The notes under the pieces are model-generated. The model made no database searches. It had not been told where the DNA came from and was given only the letters and a program-made list of their open reading frames with translations. Positions 17,242 through 25,342 of a DNA stretch of 64,000 nucleotides are shown in pieces. Source of the stretch: Chromatocurvus sp964613795. Its GTDB lineage: Bacteria; Pseudomonadota; Gammaproteobacteria; Pseudomonadales; Halieaceae. The DNA is taken from assembly GCA_964613795.1 (NCBI GenBank), contig CAZTJR010000010.1, positions 1 through 64,000 on the forward strand, given 5' to 3'. The position numbers were made by a program, and so were the translations under genes. Every line of letters starts with the position of its first letter. The stretch's first letter is position 1.

Positions 17242-17523
17242 TTAAATATCCACAGGGAAGGAGACCGAGGCGTCCTCCGAAATGGATTCCGAGGCTTCGT
17301 AATCGAAAGGCGAGAGCACCACTCCCCCGTCGCTCGTCGCCGCGTCGTTGTTGCCCCGCTGGCCGGCGCCGGCTGTCGACGTCGCGTCCGATGGCGCTTT
17401 GGCCTCAGGCTTGTCGCGCTCATCGGCCGGCTGCGCCAGCGCCATTACCGTCACCAGCAGCGCCGACAGAAGGACTGCCGCTACCAGCGTCAATGAACCG
17501 AAAGTTCCTGTTGTGCCGCGCAT
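17242..17523 (-). CDS. Small single-pass or exported protein of unknown function
   Basis: A 93-residue protein with one hydrophobic segment (about 9-30), then a low-complexity acidic tail of about 60 residues (rich in Ala, Asp, Gly, Ser) ending in SFPVDI. Either an uncleaved anchor or a signal peptide (ALAQP could be a cleavage site). No family recognised. It lies between the A-subunit gene and the PEGA-SUMF gene with 13 and 12 bases on each side, so it belongs to the operon; small membrane proteins are common accessory parts of such complexes. Confidence 0.65.
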   Translation of the reverse strand: MRGTTGTFGSLTLVAAVLLSALLVTVMALAQPADERDKPEAKAPSDATSTAGAGQRGNNDAATSDGGVVLSPFDYEASESISEDASVSFPVDI

Positions 17524-17535
17524 AGGGCCTCCTCT

Positions 17536-19620
17536 CTATTCAGCGTAGCGGGCAATACGAAAACCCACGTCATCCCGCCCTGCCTGTCCGTAATCGCGAT
17601 AGGTCAGTCGCAGCTCCGTCAGCTTGCCGAGCGCCCAGCTGGCACCGCGAAGGACATAGTTGTCACCGCTCTCTGCGCCCAGCGGGTCAGTCTGCACAAC
17701 GCCATTTGCGGCGGGTATGGCATAGACGTTGTGCATCCACTCCGCCACATTACCACCGATATCGTACAGGCCGTTATGGTTGGGTTTGAAGGAGGCGACC
17801 GGGGCGCTGACTACGTGACCATCGCTGTAATTGTTGAGTACACGGCCGGTGACATAGGCGGAGCTGGCATCGGCGATATTCTCGACTGCATCATCCGGGG
17901 GAAAGGCGTCTCCCCAGCTGAACTTCTGCAGCGACTCGCCGTTGACCCGGCTGACCCATGCCCATTCGGCTTCGCTTGGCAGGCGGTAGCCGGTAGCAGA
18001 GGGGTTGAAGCCTGTGATGATGCCCTGACGCTCGGTGTAGAACGGCGGCAGGCCTTCCCGCTTGCTGAGCCAGTTGCAGAATGCCGCCGCCTGCTGCCAG
18101 CTGACCTGGACTGCGGGCTGGTGTTCACGGTTGAGGCTGTTGCCCTTTTCCTGCCCCGAGTTGTGGCTCTCCTGAAATTGGCGGAACTGGGCATTGGTGA
18201 CTTCCGTGGTCTGGAGGTAGAAAAGTCGCTCCAGACGCACTGGATGCAGGACCTCATTTGCCCGCCGGCCCGGGTCACGGCGGGAGGAGCCCATGTCGAA
18301 TTCGCTTCGCGGCGCTGTCTCCGGATTGAACAGCCTCAGGGTCTGCCCCAGCGCCGTGGTGATTTCAGGCTGCAGCCGCGCCATGCGCGCTTCCTCTTCC
18401 GTCTGCAGTGTGACCTGCACCAGCTGTTGTAGACCTTCCCGCGGGGTCACCCGGCGTCGTTCCGTCTTGTGGCCGGGCAGGCTGATCTCCACCCGGTGTT
18501 CGTAGGCTGGCAGGGACAGCGTCTGGGAACCCCGGCCGACGGCTTCGCCATTCAGCGTGATTTGTGCTTCGCCCGGCTGAATGTCGAATACCACCTCGCC
18601 CAGCTGTGCCTCAAGCGTTGCGGTGAGTGATGATTCCTCGCCGGCCTCGAGTGCAAGAGATCGACTGAAGCGACGATAGCCGGGACGCGACAGCTGTATA
18701 CGATGCTCTGTCCCGGGGGATAGCTCGACGGTCAGCGGTGTCTGGCCGCGGTAGTCGCCGCTGACAGTGACATTGGCCCCGGGAGGGCGACTTTCCAGAC
18801 TCAGCAGGCCGGCTGCGGGTAGCAGGGGCAGTATGCCCAGATCCAGTGTCTCGCCGGCGGCCAGTTCCAGCGTGCGCACCAGGTCCGCATAGCCTGCGGC
18901 CTGCAACCTGAGCCCACGCTCACCGCGGAGAATTTCCGCGCTGAGCGGTGTGCTCCCGATCGCGTCATCATCAACGAATACGGTCGCGCCTGATGGCTTG
19001 CTGTCGATGTTGACCTCAGCCCAGGCCGGCTGCAGTGCAAATTCGACAGTCTGGTCGATAGTGCGACCTGTCACGGCAATGGTTCGCGTCTCCGGCAGAT
19101 AGCGCTCCGTGGTAATGCGGACCCTGTGATCCCCCGCCGCCAGGGGCTGTCCCTGGAACGGGGCGCGGCCCGCGGCCTCGCCGTCTATCTCGATGACCGC
19201 GCCCTCAGGAAGTCCGGCGAAGGTTACTCGCCCGGGCAAGGGTGAAAGCGCCACATCCAGGCGTTGACTGGCCTCGTCCGATACGGTCAATGTCCCCGTG
19301 TAATCGACGTACCCCGGGGCGCTGATGTGCAGGTCGTACTCTCCGCTGCGAAGCATGAAGCGCTCACCCAGTGGCACTGCCAGGCCATCGATATCGATGC
19401 GGGCGGGGACCTCGGCGTCTATGGCGATCTGAACCGAACGCGCGGTGAAGAGGAAGCCCAATACCAGCAGCACGGCAGCTGCAGTGCCGGCAATGGCGAG
19501 CGCACGCAGCGGGCTGCGGCGCGAGCCTGCGTCGCGCTCGGCGCTTCCGGCCAGCGGTTGAAAGTCGCTCGCGGCAATGCGCTCGCGGCTGACGTCGGTA
19601 CGCCTGTCATCGCTCGCCAT
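17536..19620 (-). CDS. Membrane-anchored five-PEGA protein with C-terminal SUMF1/FGE-like domain
   Basis: A 694-residue protein: cytoplasmic tail, one helix (38-59), five tandem PEGA domains (about 63-125, 130-197, 200-263, 270-336, 340-405), and a SUMF1-like domain (about 430-692) with TTEVTNAQF, GYRLPSEAEWAW, GLYDIGGNVAEW, LRGASW and VGFRIAR. The only Cys of the domain is C515 in AFCNWLS, a structural position; the two catalytic cysteines of formylglycine-generating enzymes, expected between LRGASW and VGFRIAR, are absent. So it is probably a binding module and not an oxidase. PEGA repeats usually serve as rigid surface or periplasmic spacers. Stop and neighbour spacing place it in the operon; start overlaps the upstream stop (TGATG). 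Confidence 0.88.
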   Translation of the reverse strand: MASDDRRTDVSRERIAASDFQPLAGSAERDAGSRRSPLRALAIAGTAAAVLLVLGFLFTARSVQIAIDAEVPARIDIDGLAVPLGERFMLRSGEYDLHISAPGYVDYTGTLTVSDEASQRLDVALSPLPGRVTFAGLPEGAVIEIDGEAAGRAPFQGQPLAAGDHRVRITTERYLPETRTIAVTGRTIDQTVEFALQPAWAEVNIDSKPSGATVFVDDDAIGSTPLSAEILRGERGLRLQAAGYADLVRTLELAAGETLDLGILPLLPAAGLLSLESRPPGANVTVSGDYRGQTPLTVELSPGTEHRIQLSRPGYRRFSRSLALEAGEESSLTATLEAQLGEVVFDIQPGEAQITLNGEAVGRGSQTLSLPAYEHRVEISLPGHKTERRRVTPREGLQQLVQVTLQTEEEARMARLQPEITTALGQTLRLFNPETAPRSEFDMGSSRRDPGRRANEVLHPVRLERLFYLQTTEVTNAQFRQFQESHNSGQEKGNSLNREHQPAVQVSWQQAAAFCNWLSKREGLPPFYTERQGIITGFNPSATGYRLPSEAEWAWVSRVNGESLQKFSWGDAFPPDDAVENIADASSAYVTGRVLNNYSDGHVVSAPVASFKPNHNGLYDIGGNVAEWMHNVYAIPAANGVVQTDPLGAESGDNYVLRGASWALGKLTELRLTYRDYGQAGRDDVGFRIARYAE

Positions 19621-21161
19621 CAGATGCTCTCCGTGCAGACAACGGTAACGGTGGGGGGACGACCCTCGTGGCTGACGCGGAAGGTCTGGCGTACGTCGCG
19701 ATAGCCACGACGGGTGCCGACCGCGGTGTATTCGCCCGGGCGCAGCATGAGCTGCTCGCGCTCGAACTGTCCGAGGCGGGACACCTTTTGCACGACAACC
19801 TCTGTTGCGTTGTCAGACAACAGCGTGACTGCAATGGGGGTGTTTGCCAGTGCCAGATGTTTCTGCAGCGTCTGAATCTGCTTCTGCAGACGCGGCCCGC
19901 GGGGCTCGACGGTTCTGGCATAGTCAAGCAGCTCTGCCGTGTTTTCGGCGACGTTTACGTCGCTGAGACGATCCGGGTCATCGAGAATGGCATTGAGCCG
20001 CTTGTCCAGCTCTGAGCGGGTACGTGCCCGCTCGACCCCGCGCCGGGCAAACAGCACGCTGTTGTCTATTTTCAGGGCCGTCTCGTAGGCGCTTACCGAG
20101 TCGGCCCAGTCCTCCTCGGCGATGCTGGATTCGGCGCTGCGCTGCAGCTGACGCAGCTCACTGGCGGTCTCTGCCACCCGGACTTCCTCCCTGGCTGCGG
20201 CGACTTCCGCGCTGCCCTCACGCAGGCTGCCGGCGCGCTCGAAGGCGGCGCGCGCATCATCAAAGCGCTGTTGCTCGAGGGCGGCGTAGCCTGCAGACAT
20301 GGCATCGGCAAAGCGTTGTGCCCTCAGCGCGTCGCTGACGCGAGACAGTGCCTGTGTCGCTCGGCGGTGCCTGTCGTCTGCAGAAACGGCGGCTTCCAGC
20401 GCCGTTTTTGCACTCGCCAGATCGCCTTCGCTTTCCGCAGCAGCCGCTTTCTCGAGTTGCGCGAGAACCTCTGGCAAGGCCTCAAGTCGCTCGCGCAGCC
20501 GACCGGCCTGCGGCAGGTCCGGCTCGAGTTTATCGACGATGGTGAGTGCTTCCCCGGTGGCCGCCGCGTCACCCGCCTGTAAACCCGCTTCCGCGGCCAC
20601 AAGGCGCGCCTCCAGCTCGTCGGGAATCCGTGCCTCGATGGCCTGCGCCTGTGCCAGCGCCGCGCGGTAGCGTTCAATCGCGGCGCTGAACTCGCGTTGC
20701 CGATAGCGCTCATCACCCTCGCTGGCTGTGGCAATTACCGCAGCCAGGTCCTCGCCGGCCCAGATGTCAGCGCCGCGGCGAGTCAGTGACTCGCGCAGAT
20801 CGAGAAGCGTATTGAGGATGTCCTGCGCTTCGGCGCGCAGGCGTGCCGCTTGTGCATCGGCAAAGGGCGTGCCCGCCTCGGCATTCCCGGGAGCAGCACG
20901 CGACTGTGCCGGTGCGCTGGCGTCGTCGCTTCCGGCATCGGCGCCCGTCTGCTCTCGCGCTGGCGTGTCGGTCTCCGCGTTCTGCAGTGCCGAGGGCAGC
21001 CAGAACACCACGGCAACTGCCAGCGCGACAAGAATGACCAGCGCCGGAAGCGTCCAGCGAGATGCCCCTGGCTCTCGGGAGTCGCGTTCTTCTGTGGGCT
21101 TGTGGGCGGGCTTGACGGACTCAAAGGGCGCCGGTTCAACGCGTTCTCTTTCTATGGACAT
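19620..21161 (-). CDS. Single-pass membrane protein with long helical/TPR-like region and C-terminal PEGA-like domain
   Basis: A 513-residue protein: acidic, Pro-containing N-terminal tail, one membrane helix (about 37-55), an Ala/Glu/Arg-rich helical region (about 95-420) with TPR-like repeats (for example ERYRAALAQAQAIEARIP and SVSAYETALKIDNSVLFARRG), and a beta-rich end (about 435-513) with LRPGEYTAVGTRRGYRDV, the PEGA signature. It shares the anchor-repeat-PEGA logic of the neighbour, so the two may pack together. No enzymatic motif. Its stop overlaps the PEGA-SUMF start; the upstream lipoprotein gene ends 27 bases before its ATG. Confidence 0.78.
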   Translation of the reverse strand: MSIERERVEPAPFESVKPAHKPTEERDSREPGASRWTLPALVILVALAVAVVFWLPSALQNAETDTPAREQTGADAGSDDASAPAQSRAAPGNAEAGTPFADAQAARLRAEAQDILNTLLDLRESLTRRGADIWAGEDLAAVIATASEGDERYRQREFSAAIERYRAALAQAQAIEARIPDELEARLVAAEAGLQAGDAAATGEALTIVDKLEPDLPQAGRLRERLEALPEVLAQLEKAAAAESEGDLASAKTALEAAVSADDRHRRATQALSRVSDALRAQRFADAMSAGYAALEQQRFDDARAAFERAGSLREGSAEVAAAREEVRVAETASELRQLQRSAESSIAEEDWADSVSAYETALKIDNSVLFARRGVERARTRSELDKRLNAILDDPDRLSDVNVAENTAELLDYARTVEPRGPRLQKQIQTLQKHLALANTPIAVTLLSDNATEVVVQKVSRLGQFEREQLMLRPGEYTAVGTRRGYRDVRQTFRVSHEGRPPTVTVVCTESI

Positions 21162-21188
21162 GGACTCGCTACGGCTGGGAAAGGTGGG

Positions 21189-22406
21189 TTAGGAACGACT
21201 GTCGGTGGTGCTGGCGTCATTGGCAGCGGCATCCAGATGACCCACTTGGTTGCGGTAAATCTCTTCCAGTATCTCGCGCCACTGGTTGTACTGGTCCTCG
21301 ACATTGCCGCTGAGCATGACGGTTCGATCATCCAGTTCGATCACCCGGGGCGTGATCTCGGCTTCCAGCGACATACCGAGCTCCTCCAGCGCCTGCACGT
21401 GTATCTGTGCCTCGTTGCGGGTTTCCAGGCCGCTTTTCAGCAGGCTGCCGCCGCCCATCATGGCGACGTAACCGGCAGTCCGGGCCGAACGGTCATTGCT
21501 GCCGGCGGCGGCGATTCCCGCGAGAATGGCGGCACCGCCGGCAATAAGCTGGCGGCGACTCTGAGCGCGCAATTCCTGCAGGGCTACCGCCTCCTCGTAA
21601 CTCATCTTGCGCCATTCCTGGTAGGGCTCATACATCGCGCCGCTGAAGTCCCGGTAGTACTCCTGCAGCGTGTCGACGAAAAGGTGGTCGCGCTTGCGGA
21701 TTGCGCGCACCCGCTCGAGCATCGGGTCGCCCTCCGCCGGCAGTCGCGCTATCTGGTATTTACCGTTGCGGTTCTGTTCCAGGTAGCCGTCAAAGGCGCC
21801 GCTGGCAAAGTCGCGGGCAAAACGAAGCTCGGTAATGGTTCTTACCGTCTGCAGGCTTTTGCTGCTCATGCCCGCCTGCTTCTCCAGCAGATCGTTGGCG
21901 ACGCGGTGATACAGGGCCTGGAAGGGGTCGTATTGCCGGCGAGTGGCGTTTCGATAGGCGTAGCGACTGGTCCGGACGCTGTAGGTATTGTCCAGCCAGG
22001 TACTGCCCTGGGAGTCCGTGGCCAGAATCGCCAGTTCAACCCGCTCGCCATCTGAGTGAATGATTTCCCCATCAATGCGCAGGTCGGTGATACGGTCATT
22101 GTCCGGCAGGACCCGCACAGCACCCCAGGCTCCGCTCTGCTGCATGGCTTCTGCCAGTAGTTGCGGCATGAAGCGTGCCTCGGCACGCCGCACCTCCGGG
22201 TAAACCTGTTCCTCCTCCTCATACGATTCCAGGCCAGGATCGAAAATGGCGATTCCTACATCGAGCAGCTCTGTTTCCGGGATGGGCTCCGCAGGGCGCT
22301 GCAGGGGGGGTACCGAGGTGCTTTTGACGGTCTGGTTCACGCATCCCGTCAGGACTGCAGCGGCCAGCAAAAGCACAAGGGTCGAGACTGCACGCATGCG
22401 CGTCAT
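21189..22406 (-). CDS. Lipoprotein of unknown family (operon gene 3)
   Basis: A 405-residue protein with signal peptide and lipobox LTGC (Cys22). The first third holds an alpha/beta unit (ELLDVGIAIFDPG ... FMPQLLAEAMQQSGAWGAVRVLP ... LRIDGEII), a layout seen in envelope lipoproteins that bind partners but of no family I can name. A Gly/Ala-rich hydrophobic stretch (around LIAGGAAILAGIAAAG, about 270-300) could be membrane-interacting. The C-terminus is acidic and helical. Start ATG 22406 overlaps the upstream stop by four bases. Confidence 0.75.
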   Translation of the reverse strand: MTRMRAVSTLVLLLAAAVLTGCVNQTVKSTSVPPLQRPAEPIPETELLDVGIAIFDPGLESYEEEEQVYPEVRRAEARFMPQLLAEAMQQSGAWGAVRVLPDNDRITDLRIDGEIIHSDGERVELAILATDSQGSTWLDNTYSVRTSRYAYRNATRRQYDPFQALYHRVANDLLEKQAGMSSKSLQTVRTITELRFARDFASGAFDGYLEQNRNGKYQIARLPAEGDPMLERVRAIRKRDHLFVDTLQEYYRDFSGAMYEPYQEWRKMSYEEAVALQELRAQSRRQLIAGGAAILAGIAAAGSNDRSARTAGYVAMMGGGSLLKSGLETRNEAQIHVQALEELGMSLEAEITPRVIELDDRTVMLSGNVEDQYNQWREILEEIYRNQVGHLDAAANDASTTDSRS

Positions 22407-23160
22407 GGTTGATCAATCCCCTTGTATTTGCGGTATTCCGCCCAGAGGCGCTCACGCACCGCAGGGTCGGGTTCGCGCATGGCCGCCTCACGCAGCTGCC
22501 GTGCCACGACATCGTCGTTCTTGCCATCAGGAATATCATCTGGTGCCGGGTATTTCGCGGTGTTCTCCGGGATCTGGTCGCGCCGGGATCCGCCGCCCAT
22601 GCCGCCGCCCGCGCCGTAGCCACCTGAGCTGGCCATGCCGCCACCGTAGCTGCCCTGCTCGTCGGCACTTTCTCCGCCACCACCGCTGCTGCCGGCGTCC
22701 TGACGGCTGCGGGAATCACCTTGCTCGCGCGCTGATTCGCGTGCGGCGGTCTGCTCTTCCAGAATCATACTGTCGAACTCGCCTGCGCCGCGCTCCAGCT
22801 CCGCGTCAAGTATGGCGACCTGCTCCGCGCGCGTCAGGGTGCCCTGGCCTCCCGGCATCCCTGCGGGAAAGGCACCGGGAATACTCCCGGAACGACTACC
22901 GCCAGGGANNNNNNNNNNNNNNNNNNNNNNNNNNNNNNNNNNNNNNNNNNNNNNNNNNNNNNNNNNNNNNNNNNNNNNNNNNNNNNNNNNNNNNNNNNNN
23001 NNNNNNNNCTCTGACTCTGGCTGCTTGGCGGTTGCGCAGGGGGAGTCGGTGGCTGCGGCATTTGCGGCGAGGTGGGGTTGCTTGCGCTGGGGCAGCCGGT
23101 CAGAAAAATATAGCAGAGTGCGACGGCCAGGCTGGCGCCCAGCCTGCCCGCCAACATCAT
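22403..23160 (-). CDS. Pro/Gln- and Gly-rich lipoprotein (operon gene 2), split by an assembly gap
   Basis: Two pieces that I read as one gene. Upstream of the gap: ATG 23160 or 23157, signal peptide with lipobox FLTGC (Cys23), then a Pro/Gln-rich linker. Downstream of the gap the open frame that runs out of the N block (PGGSRSGSIPGAFPAG) leads into an acidic helical segment, a Gly/Ser-rich stretch and a C-terminal helix with VRERLWAEYRKYKGIDQ. The two pieces are not in the same frame across 100 N, which fits a placeholder gap. No family recognised; composition suggests a flexible tether. The alternative is two separate small genes. Confidence 0.6.
22909..23008. other. Assembly gap of 100 N inside the low-complexity lipoprotein gene
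   Basis: Exactly 100 N, in a Pro/Gly-rich coding stretch where assembly often breaks. True length unknown. Confidence 0.98.
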
Positions 23161-23164
23161 CCTG

Positions 23165-24421
23165 TTATCGCCACTGATCCGTATCATAAGCCCATTGTAT
23201 CCCTGTTGTTGCCACTGGCTCGCCGGTGTCGAAGCGTGGCCTGAAAGGCGTGCCCCGCAGTGTTCGCATAATACGGTTCACAATGCCTACACTGGCCTGG
23301 CTGTCATCAAGACGGGTCAGATCGCGAACCCTGCCGCGCTCGTCTACTGTGAATTCTAGCAGCAAATCGGCTTTGTCCGGCGAGGCCGGCTCGGGCAAGG
23401 GTCGTATACCTTCAAGGGCCGGCAGTGCAAGCGGCGCGCCAAACAGTGCCTGCATTCCTTCTTCGGCACCGTCCACGGAGGCAAGTTCAATGATCGCCTC
23501 GCTGTAGGCATTCAGCGCTTCCTTGTAGCGTCCGTGCCAGAGGCGCCAGTCACCCATCATTGCCAGCACTTCGGCACGTGCCAGCGGGGTACTGTCCGGC
23601 TGCGCGGCCTGCACGTCAAAAATGGCGCGGACCACGGAGTCTCCCTGCTTGTAGCTCTGGCCGCGGTAGGCAGACAGTCGGCCCTGGTCGTCGCCCCGGA
23701 TCCTGAAGCCCGCGCGCTGGAAGCGGCCCGAACTGTTCTCGCCGTTGGAGCCGCTCATCAGATACTGCGCCCGCAGCATGCCATGCAGGGGGGGCAGCAA
23801 CGTCGGGGAGGCGTCGCCATCGGCCTCTGCAAATTCTGTCAGGGCCATGCGATGCAGGTTCCACATATTGATCAGCCGGTTGAAGCCGTTTTCATCGAGC
23901 TCCAGCTCATAGGCGCGTCGCTGCCATTTCGCCTGCTTCATGAAGGCAAAGCCGCGACCGGCATCCTTCAGCGTGCGTTGCTGTACCCGGTAAAGGTAGC
24001 GGTGGCGGTCGTCTGCCTCCTCCAGCTGACCCAGGGCAATATGGCTTTTTATCTCTGACTCGAGCAGCGCCAGTTGAATTTCGCTGTACAGACCGTTGTT
24101 GATTCGTGCCAGATGCACGCCGCGCTTGAGCAGGCTGATCGCGTCGCCGTGCATCCCCGACTCCTGTAACGCCATGCCCAGCTCGAGCAGCGGCTCGGTC
24201 AGTGCGGGGTTGTAGGCGCCGCCTTCGTCCTCCAGGCGAGCGATGAGATCGCGGTAGCGACTGATGCTTTGCCTGCCGCTCGTCTGTAGCGCGCCCGTGT
24301 CTCTGGGTTCCGCTGTTGGGGGTGCCTGGTCTGTTGCTGCCGATAGCGCTGTGACGAGCGCGGATAGGACGAGGACCAGCCCAGTGACTGCCGTCTTGCA
24401 TCGCCAGAGTTTCATCTGCAT
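23165..24421 (-). CDS. Periplasmic TPR-like protein with TonB C-terminal domain (first gene of the long operon)
   Basis: A 418-residue protein with a cleavable signal peptide (about 1-29, ending ALSAATD), a helical repeat region (about 45-330, with TPR-like pairs such as LLELGMALQESGMHGDAISLLKRG and YKEALNAYSEAI), and a C-terminal TonB-type domain (about 345-418: LEFTVDERGRVRDL ... MRTLRGTPFRPRFDTGEPV). There is no N-terminal TonB anchor helix, so it is not a classical energy transducer; the TonB fold more likely acts as a periplasmic binding module. It heads the operon; a candidate promoter lies just upstream. Confidence 0.82.
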   Translation of the reverse strand: MQMKLWRCKTAVTGLVLVLSALVTALSAATDQAPPTAEPRDTGALQTSGRQSISRYRDLIARLEDEGGAYNPALTEPLLELGMALQESGMHGDAISLLKRGVHLARINNGLYSEIQLALLESEIKSHIALGQLEEADDRHRYLYRVQQRTLKDAGRGFAFMKQAKWQRRAYELELDENGFNRLINMWNLHRMALTEFAEADGDASPTLLPPLHGMLRAQYLMSGSNGENSSGRFQRAGFRIRGDDQGRLSAYRGQSYKQGDSVVRAIFDVQAAQPDSTPLARAEVLAMMGDWRLWHGRYKEALNAYSEAIIELASVDGAEEGMQALFGAPLALPALEGIRPLPEPASPDKADLLLEFTVDERGRVRDLTRLDDSQASVGIVNRIMRTLRGTPFRPRFDTGEPVATTGIQWAYDTDQWR

Positions 24422-24464
24422 GGCCTCACTACGTCTTCTTGCGCCGTATGCCGGAGTCTTTGAG

Positions 24465-24494
24465 TATATACACGCCGTAACGTTACAAACACAA
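24465..24494 (-). promoter_or_regulatory. Candidate promoter of the 13-gene operon with a palindrome in its spacer
   Basis: Read on the minus strand: TTGTGT (24489-24494), 18 bases, TATATA (24465-24470), about 44 bases before the first start codon. The spacer contains the perfect 10-base palindrome GTAACGTTAC (24477-24486), well placed for a repressor or a MerR-like activator. The same region must also hold the promoter of the divergent thioesterase gene (TTGAGT-N18-TACAAA on the plus strand is possible), so the palindrome could control both. Confidence 0.4.
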
Positions 24495-24544
24495 TACGTT
24501 GAAACGCTACAAGCGGCTTAATCGCAAGGAGAGGAAGAAGGGCT

Positions 24545-25342
24545 GTGAGTCACTTTGAAGAGGAAACCGCGGTCACCGAGATCGCTCCGCAGCGGTATGC
24601 AGCTGAACTGCACCGCGGCTGGCGGATTGGCAAGGTGCCCAATGGTGGCTACGTGCTGGCCATTGCCGGGCGGGCGCTGCGGGCAGCGCTGCCGCACCGT
24701 GATCCGTTGACGCTGAACGCCTTTTATCTCGCACCGACGCGGCTCGGGCCGGTGGAATGTCACATTGAGGTGCTGCGCTGTGGCCGAAACACCAGTCACG
24801 CCATGGCGCGACTGTACCAGGATGGCGAACTCAAGGTTCAGGTCACCGCGGCCTATGTTGACTTTGGCGCCATGCAGGGGGAGAGCTGGGCGGCGCGCGA
24901 GGCCCCGGAGCTGCCGCCGCTGGCAGACTGCTTCGAGAACCGGCACAGCCCGCTGGAGTTCCATCAGCGTGTCGATCTGCGGCTCGCCAGCGGCAGTGGC
25001 ATCTTTACCGGTGATGGTCCGGATCGCCGTGGCGAATTCAGTGGTTACGTGCAGCACCGCGACGGCGCACCGGCCGATGTGCTCTCACTGCTGATGTTTG
25101 CGGATGCGTTTCCGCCGCCGGCTTTCAGCCTCTTTGGCGTGCTGGGCTGGGTGCCGACGGTGGACCTGTCTGTGCAGATCCGGGCGCATCCGGCACCGGG
25201 TCCGCTGCGGGCGAGTCTTACGTCCCGTTTTCTCACCCGCGGCGTCGTGGAGGAAGATGGGGAATACTGGGATAGCCAGGGCGCCCTCGTCGCGCTCAGC
25301 CGCCAAACGGCGCTGGTACGTGTCCCGGACGGGTCTCAGTAG
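24545..25342 (+). CDS. Thioesterase family protein (acyl-CoA thioesterase-like, double hotdog)
   Basis: A 265-residue protein with two hotdog units: the first has RGWRIGKVPNGGYVLAIAGRAL and the strand run EVLRCGRNTSHAMARLYQDGE; the second has DLSVQIRAHPAPGPLRASLTSRF. This matches the TesB-like thioesterase superfamily often annotated as 4HBT_3. Substrate unknown, probably an acyl-CoA. Start is GTG 24545 with AAGGAGAGGAAG upstream, a strong site. Convergent with ggt, overlapping its end by 7 bases; divergent from the long operon. Confidence 0.85.
   Translation: MSHFEEETAVTEIAPQRYAAELHRGWRIGKVPNGGYVLAIAGRALRAALPHRDPLTLNAFYLAPTRLGPVECHIEVLRCGRNTSHAMARLYQDGELKVQVTAAYVDFGAMQGESWAAREAPELPPLADCFENRHSPLEFHQRVDLRLASGSGIFTGDGPDRRGEFSGYVQHRDGAPADVLSLLMFADAFPPPAFSLFGVLGWVPTVDLSVQIRAHPAPGPLRASLTSRFLTRGVVEEDGEYWDSQGALVALSRQTALVRVPDGSQ

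Noticed and set aside
17536..19620. Formylglycine-generating enzyme for sulfatase maturation
   Set aside because: The catalytic cysteines are missing and there is no sulfatase gene in the window.
10431..24421. Zorya-type anti-phage defence system
   Set aside because: It shares a MotA-like and a MotB-like part, but no helicase, nuclease or ZorC-like gene is present, and most products are exported or lipid-anchored.
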